In this document: positions 61,632 through 64,000 of the stretch, piece by piece
Layout of the letters: each line of letters opens with the position of its first letter
Numbering within the stretch: position 1 is the first letter of the stretch
DNA from: [Scytonema hofmanni] UTEX 2349
Lineage (GTDB): Bacteria; Cyanobacteriota; Cyanobacteriia; Cyanobacteriales; Nostocaceae
Assembly (NCBI RefSeq): GCF_000582685.1
Contig: NZ_KK073768.1
Span: 5,169,193 to 5,233,192, forward strand
DNA length: 64,000 bases
Direction of reading: 5' to 3'
Program-made: the position numbers and the translations under genes
The notes under the pieces: generated by a model
Seen by the model: the letters and a program-made list of their open reading frames with translations, nothing else
The model's database searches: none
Told to the model about the DNA's origin: nothing

Positions 61632-61679
61632 AAAACCTGCATTTACCGGCGGAAAATGCCAGTATTATTTAAAGCTAAT
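61632..61679 (-). pseudogene. internal fragment of the duplicated HDAC gene
   Basis: Aligns with 62693-62740, the segment coding ALTDTGIFRREMQVL of the deacetylase; 44 of 48 positions agree. Orientation is the same. A weaker homology continues to about 61622. Together with the 55969-56043 piece it is in the right order for one deacetylase copy, with the 58 bp between them in the intact gene replaced by the ~5.6 kb helicase region. Confidence 0.75.
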
Positions 61680-61733
61680 AACTGTTAACAGCCAAAAAAT
61701 CAAGTTAAAATTATAAACGGGAGGTAAAAATAT

Positions 61734-62024
61734 ATGGAAATTAATGTGCGTAGTGCTGTTGTAGCTGCTAAAAAGTATTTTGAAGATATACAGGATATGA
61801 TAGGTAATTCTATCAATGATATCTTGCTTGAAGAAGTAGAATTGTCAGAAAATAAAAGGTTTTGGTATGTAACATTAGGTTTTAGTCGTCCTGTAGCTAA
61901 GACTGAAAGATCGCTTATTCCTGATGCTATTTCTTTAACTACTAAATATGAACGTGAGTATAAAATCTTTACAGTAGATGCAGAAACGGGAGAAGTAAAA
62001 TCGATGAAAATTCGTGAGGTATGA
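61734..62024 (+). CDS. small partner of a PIN protein (antitoxin-like)
   Basis: A 96-residue protein: VRSAVVAAKKYFEDIQDMIG, then NSINDILLEEVELSENKRFW, YVTLGFSRPVAKTERSLIPD and YKIFTVDAETGEVKSMKIRE. The helix followed by strands with W-x-V-T-L and a closing Asp-x-x-T-G-x-V turn recalls PepSY-like small folds. It has a strong GGGAGG ribosome site, 8 bp before the ATG. Its stop overlaps the start of the PIN gene (ATGA at 62021), so the two are coupled. It may neutralise the PIN protein; the family is not recognised with certainty. Confidence 0.75.
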   Translation: MEINVRSAVVAAKKYFEDIQDMIGNSINDILLEEVELSENKRFWYVTLGFSRPVAKTERSLIPDAISLTTKYEREYKIFTVDAETGEVKSMKIREV

Positions 62025-62518
62025 AAGATTATATTCGCTCGTTGTTTCAAAGTTACAAACAAAAAGGAATTTTAATTGACACAAATATTTTATTGCTTTG
62101 GTTTGTAGGTACTGTAAATCAAAGTAGAATATCACAATTTAATCGAACTGAAAAGTTTTTACCGGAAGATTACGATTTGCTAGTGAGCATCTTGTCATAT
62201 TTCTCAAAAATTGTTACAACACCTAATATTCTTACTGAAGTGAATAGTCTTGTTAACCAAATTGGTGAACCAGAACGTTCTCAATGTTATTCTGTTTTTG
62301 CTCAAGCGATGACTGTATTAGATGAATTTTATATTGAAAGTGTAAATGCTGTTCAGCTAGATAATTTTATTAAATACGGGCTGACTGACTGTGGAATTGT
62401 GACTTTAGCAAAAAATAAATATTTAGTCCTTACAGATGATTTCAAGTTAGCTAATTATCTACAAAAAGTAGGTATTGATACAATTAATTTTAATAATATT
62501 CGGACTTATGGTTGGTAA
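62021..62518 (+). CDS. PIN-domain nuclease, toxin-like
   Basis: A 165-residue PIN-fold protein: GILIDTNILLLWFVGTVNQS (first Asp in IDTN), TTPNILTEVNSLVNQIGEPE (Glu), IKYGLTDCGIVTLAKNKYLV (Asp) and LVLTDDFKLANYLQKVGID (last Asp pair). The catalytic acids are all visible. It is longer than VapC toxins and starts with a helix (YIRSLFQSYKQKG). Co-transcribed with the small protein upstream by a 4-base overlap. It lies between the broken and the intact deacetylase sequences. Likely a stress- or phage-related RNase toxin by layout. Confidence 0.85.
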   Translation: MKDYIRSLFQSYKQKGILIDTNILLLWFVGTVNQSRISQFNRTEKFLPEDYDLLVSILSYFSKIVTTPNILTEVNSLVNQIGEPERSQCYSVFAQAMTVLDEFYIESVNAVQLDNFIKYGLTDCGIVTLAKNKYLVLTDDFKLANYLQKVGIDTINFNNIRTYGW

Positions 62519-62553
62519 TGCATTACTTTTAGATGAGCGATCGCCTAAATCCC

Positions 62554-63471
62554 CTAAAGTCGATACTGCCGATAAATCTGACTAGCGGCACGATGCACTA
62601 AAGAGTGACGCCATACAAGAGACTTTAGATCATCTGCATAACCACCACCGATAACGCAGGCAACGGGATAACCGGCAGCTACACAAGTACTCAAAACCTG
62701 CATTTCTCGGCGGAAAATGCCAGTATCAGTTAAAGCTAATTTTCCCAAGCGATCGCCTACATGGGGATCGACACCAGCATCGTATAAAATCAAATCTGGC
62801 TTGACATCTGACAATAAATCTGGTAAGTAATTAGCCAAGGTTTGTAAATAAGCGTCATCTTCCATTCCAGTTGTTAGGGGAACATCAAGATCGCTTTTTT
62901 GCTTAGTACCGGGAAAGTTGACTTCGCAGTGCATGGAGAAAGTAAAAACACTGTCGTCGTCTTGAAAGATAAAAGCAGTGCCGTCACCTTGATGGACATC
63001 TAAATCGACAATCAGGATTTTTTTCGCAAGGTTGAGTTTTTGTAAGACGCGGCAGGCGATCGCTAAATCGTTGAAAATACAAAAACCAGAACCATAACTG
63101 GGAAAAGCGTGATGAGTACCACCAGCAGTATTACACGCCAAACCTTGACTTAGTGCCAGTTTAGCCGTAAGTATTGTACCACCTACCGCCACACAAGTAC
63201 GATTTACCAGCGCCGGACTCCAAGGTAAACCAATGCGCCGTTGTGCTTTTGGGTCTAGCGTTCCGTTACAGTAAGCTTGAGCGTATTCACAGGTGTGAAC
63301 TAACTCTATCAACTCAGGGTGCGGAGATTCCGGCATGTGGAATTGTTGTAATTGTGCCACACTGTCAGCTAACAGCAGTTCGTATAATTGCCGGAACTTT
63401 AACATCGGAAAGCGATGTCCTTCAGGCAGTGGTGCAACGTAATCTGGGTGATAAATAATTGGCAAGTCCAT
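62554..63471 (-). CDS. histone deacetylase family (AcuC-like) protein
   Basis: A 305-residue zinc deacetylase of the HDAC superfamily. The active site is clear: NTAGGTHHAFPSYGSGFCIF (tandem His of the charge relay), KKILIVDLDVHQGDGTAF (Zn-binding Asp and His), LILYDAGVDPHVGDRLG (Zn-binding Asp) and ACVIGGGYADD (catalytic GGGY). In bacteria they act on acetyl-CoA synthetase, polyamines or other acetylated compounds; the substrate is unknown. The start at ATG 63471 (MDLPIIYHPDYVAPLPEGHR) is chosen over an extension. Fragments of a second copy lie upstream at 55969 and 61632. Confidence 0.95.
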   Translation of the reverse strand: MDLPIIYHPDYVAPLPEGHRFPMLKFRQLYELLLADSVAQLQQFHMPESPHPELIELVHTCEYAQAYCNGTLDPKAQRRIGLPWSPALVNRTCVAVGGTILTAKLALSQGLACNTAGGTHHAFPSYGSGFCIFNDLAIACRVLQKLNLAKKILIVDLDVHQGDGTAFIFQDDDSVFTFSMHCEVNFPGTKQKSDLDVPLTTGMEDDAYLQTLANYLPDLLSDVKPDLILYDAGVDPHVGDRLGKLALTDTGIFRREMQVLSTCVAAGYPVACVIGGGYADDLKSLVWRHSLVHRAASQIYRQYRL

Positions 63472-63528
63472 ATAATTAATTTTCAGTTTTAACCGCCAAT
63501 AATGCCAACTACCCAAACTGTGATAATT

Positions 63529-63695
63529 GCTCTTTGATTCTGACTTTTCACGTTATGTAAAAAAAAACACGAAACCTAACCCCCCAGCCCCCTTCCCTAC
63601 AAGGGAAGGGGGAGAATTCAAAGCCTCTCTCCTTGCAGGAGAGAGGAATGGAAGCGAGGTTTTCCACATAACGTGAAAAGTCAGTTCTTTGATTC
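63529..63695. mobile_element. MITE-like element with perfect ends and target duplication
   Basis: Perfect 18-bp inverted ends, TGACTTTTCACGTTATGT at 63541-63558 and its complement at 63666-63683. Flanking direct repeats GCTCTTTGATTC (63529-63540) and GTTCTTTGATTC (63684-63695) differ in one of 12 bases and look like a target duplication. The core has a CCCCCTTCCC/GGGAAGGGGG hairpin and a second hairpin CTCTCTCC/GGAGAGAG. No ORF. Confidence 0.85.
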
Positions 63696-63867
63696 AGCCA
63701 TGTATAATTTAAACTGTAACAAAATACAGGGAAATAGCAAAGAAACTTCAGTGGATTTTGAAGTGGATAAAATTTGTTATGATGTCACAATTACGGAGGC
63801 ATTGAATTAAAATTCACAAATTCAAAATCTTAGAGACAATGATTTTAATGCAATTTGGAGCAGATAT

Positions 63868-64000
63868 ATGTTGATAAAATGGATTCTCCCACTGGGATTT
63901 ATTTTAGCTGGTTTACTAGCTGGAATAATTGCTGAAAAAATCGTTTTTACTAAATTGAAAACATTTGCTGCTCGCCAACTACCAGGTAATGAAATATTAT
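63868..64000 (+). CDS. membrane protein start, probably a mechanosensitive channel (partial)
   Basis: Open to the end of the window: MLIKWILPLGFILAGLLAGI, then IAEKIVFTKLKTFAARQLPG and NEIL. A GGAG site lies 7 bp before the ATG. A single N-terminal helix followed by a basic segment with KIVFTKLKTFA is like the start of MscS-type small-conductance channels in cyanobacteria, but only 44 residues are seen and the identification rests on that start. Confidence 0.5.
   Translation, partial: MLIKWILPLGFILAGLLAGIIAEKIVFTKLKTFAARQLPGNEIL

Noticed and set aside
1..64000. CRISPR array or prophage
   Set aside because: No regularly spaced direct repeats with unique spacers, and no phage structural genes were seen; the holin-like family protein is a common chromosomal membrane protein.

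Overview
The window reads as chromosomal DNA of a filamentous, probably heterocyst-forming cyanobacterium (Nostocales type). The signs are dense GCGATCGC (HIP1) octamers, heptanucleotide STRR runs, a CAAD-domain protein, a cyanobacterial-type glutamate-cysteine ligase, a CHAT-TPR protein, many Rpn/DUF2887/DUF4351/Uma2 relics and many short palindromic intergenic repeats. The species is not identified.

Layout. 1-8 kb: a VOC protein, a decayed 2OG-Fe(II) oxygenase, a PMT-family glycosyltransferase, a PhzF isomerase, and a phosphoenolpyruvate synthase carrying a 394-residue intein directly before its catalytic histidine. 8-19 kb: an acidic unknown protein, aldo/keto reductase, cytochrome c6-like protein, a coiled-coil protein, Pmp3 and holin-like membrane proteins, a 2Fe-2S ferredoxin, Tex, DUF4385, a second VOC protein and several C-rich MITE-like elements. 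19-25 kb: a CHAT-TPR protein, a TnpB without zinc ribbon, and DUF4351 debris. 25-30 kb: fasciclin protein, methyltransferase, and a metallophosphoesterase cut in two by an IS5-like element with a clear 3-bp target duplication. 30-36 kb: an AAA ATPase plus PIN-like nuclease pair, mutS, a candidate solo end of a Tn7/CAST-like transposon, a DUF2887 relic and a DUF433 gene with a truncated DUF5615 partner. 36-45 kb: SLH, CAAD, pentapeptide, hydrolase, DUF1206, GHL10, LptA-like and DUF2358 genes, then a broken HigBA-like pair beside an intact antitoxin/VapC pair. 45-54 kb: uvrA, tRNA with CAT anticodon, LysM-M23 peptidase, TrmL-type methyltransferase, gshA. 54-64 kb: a complete TnpB element, a Uma2 protein, a two-gene operon with a 1274-residue SF1 helicase, a small protein/PIN pair, an HDAC-family deacetylase and the start of a membrane protein.

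The most striking architecture is at the right. Two short pieces of a second copy of the deacetylase gene (55969-56043 and 61632-61679), in the same order and orientation as in the intact gene at 62554-63471, bracket the Uma2 and helicase genes. This suggests that a ~5.6 kb accessory island carrying the helicase pair was inserted into a duplicated deacetylase fragment. With the AAA/PIN pair and the other PIN pairs it makes the best candidate for an undescribed accessory (defence-like) function; that role is inference from architecture only.

Repeats shape this genome: MITE-like elements with 9-12 bp flanking duplications, a palindrome of the type GTAGAGACGT...ACGTCTCTAC scattered between genes, a composite element bounded by TACAGCA, and repeat-derived insertions inside the reading frames of ppsA and mutS.
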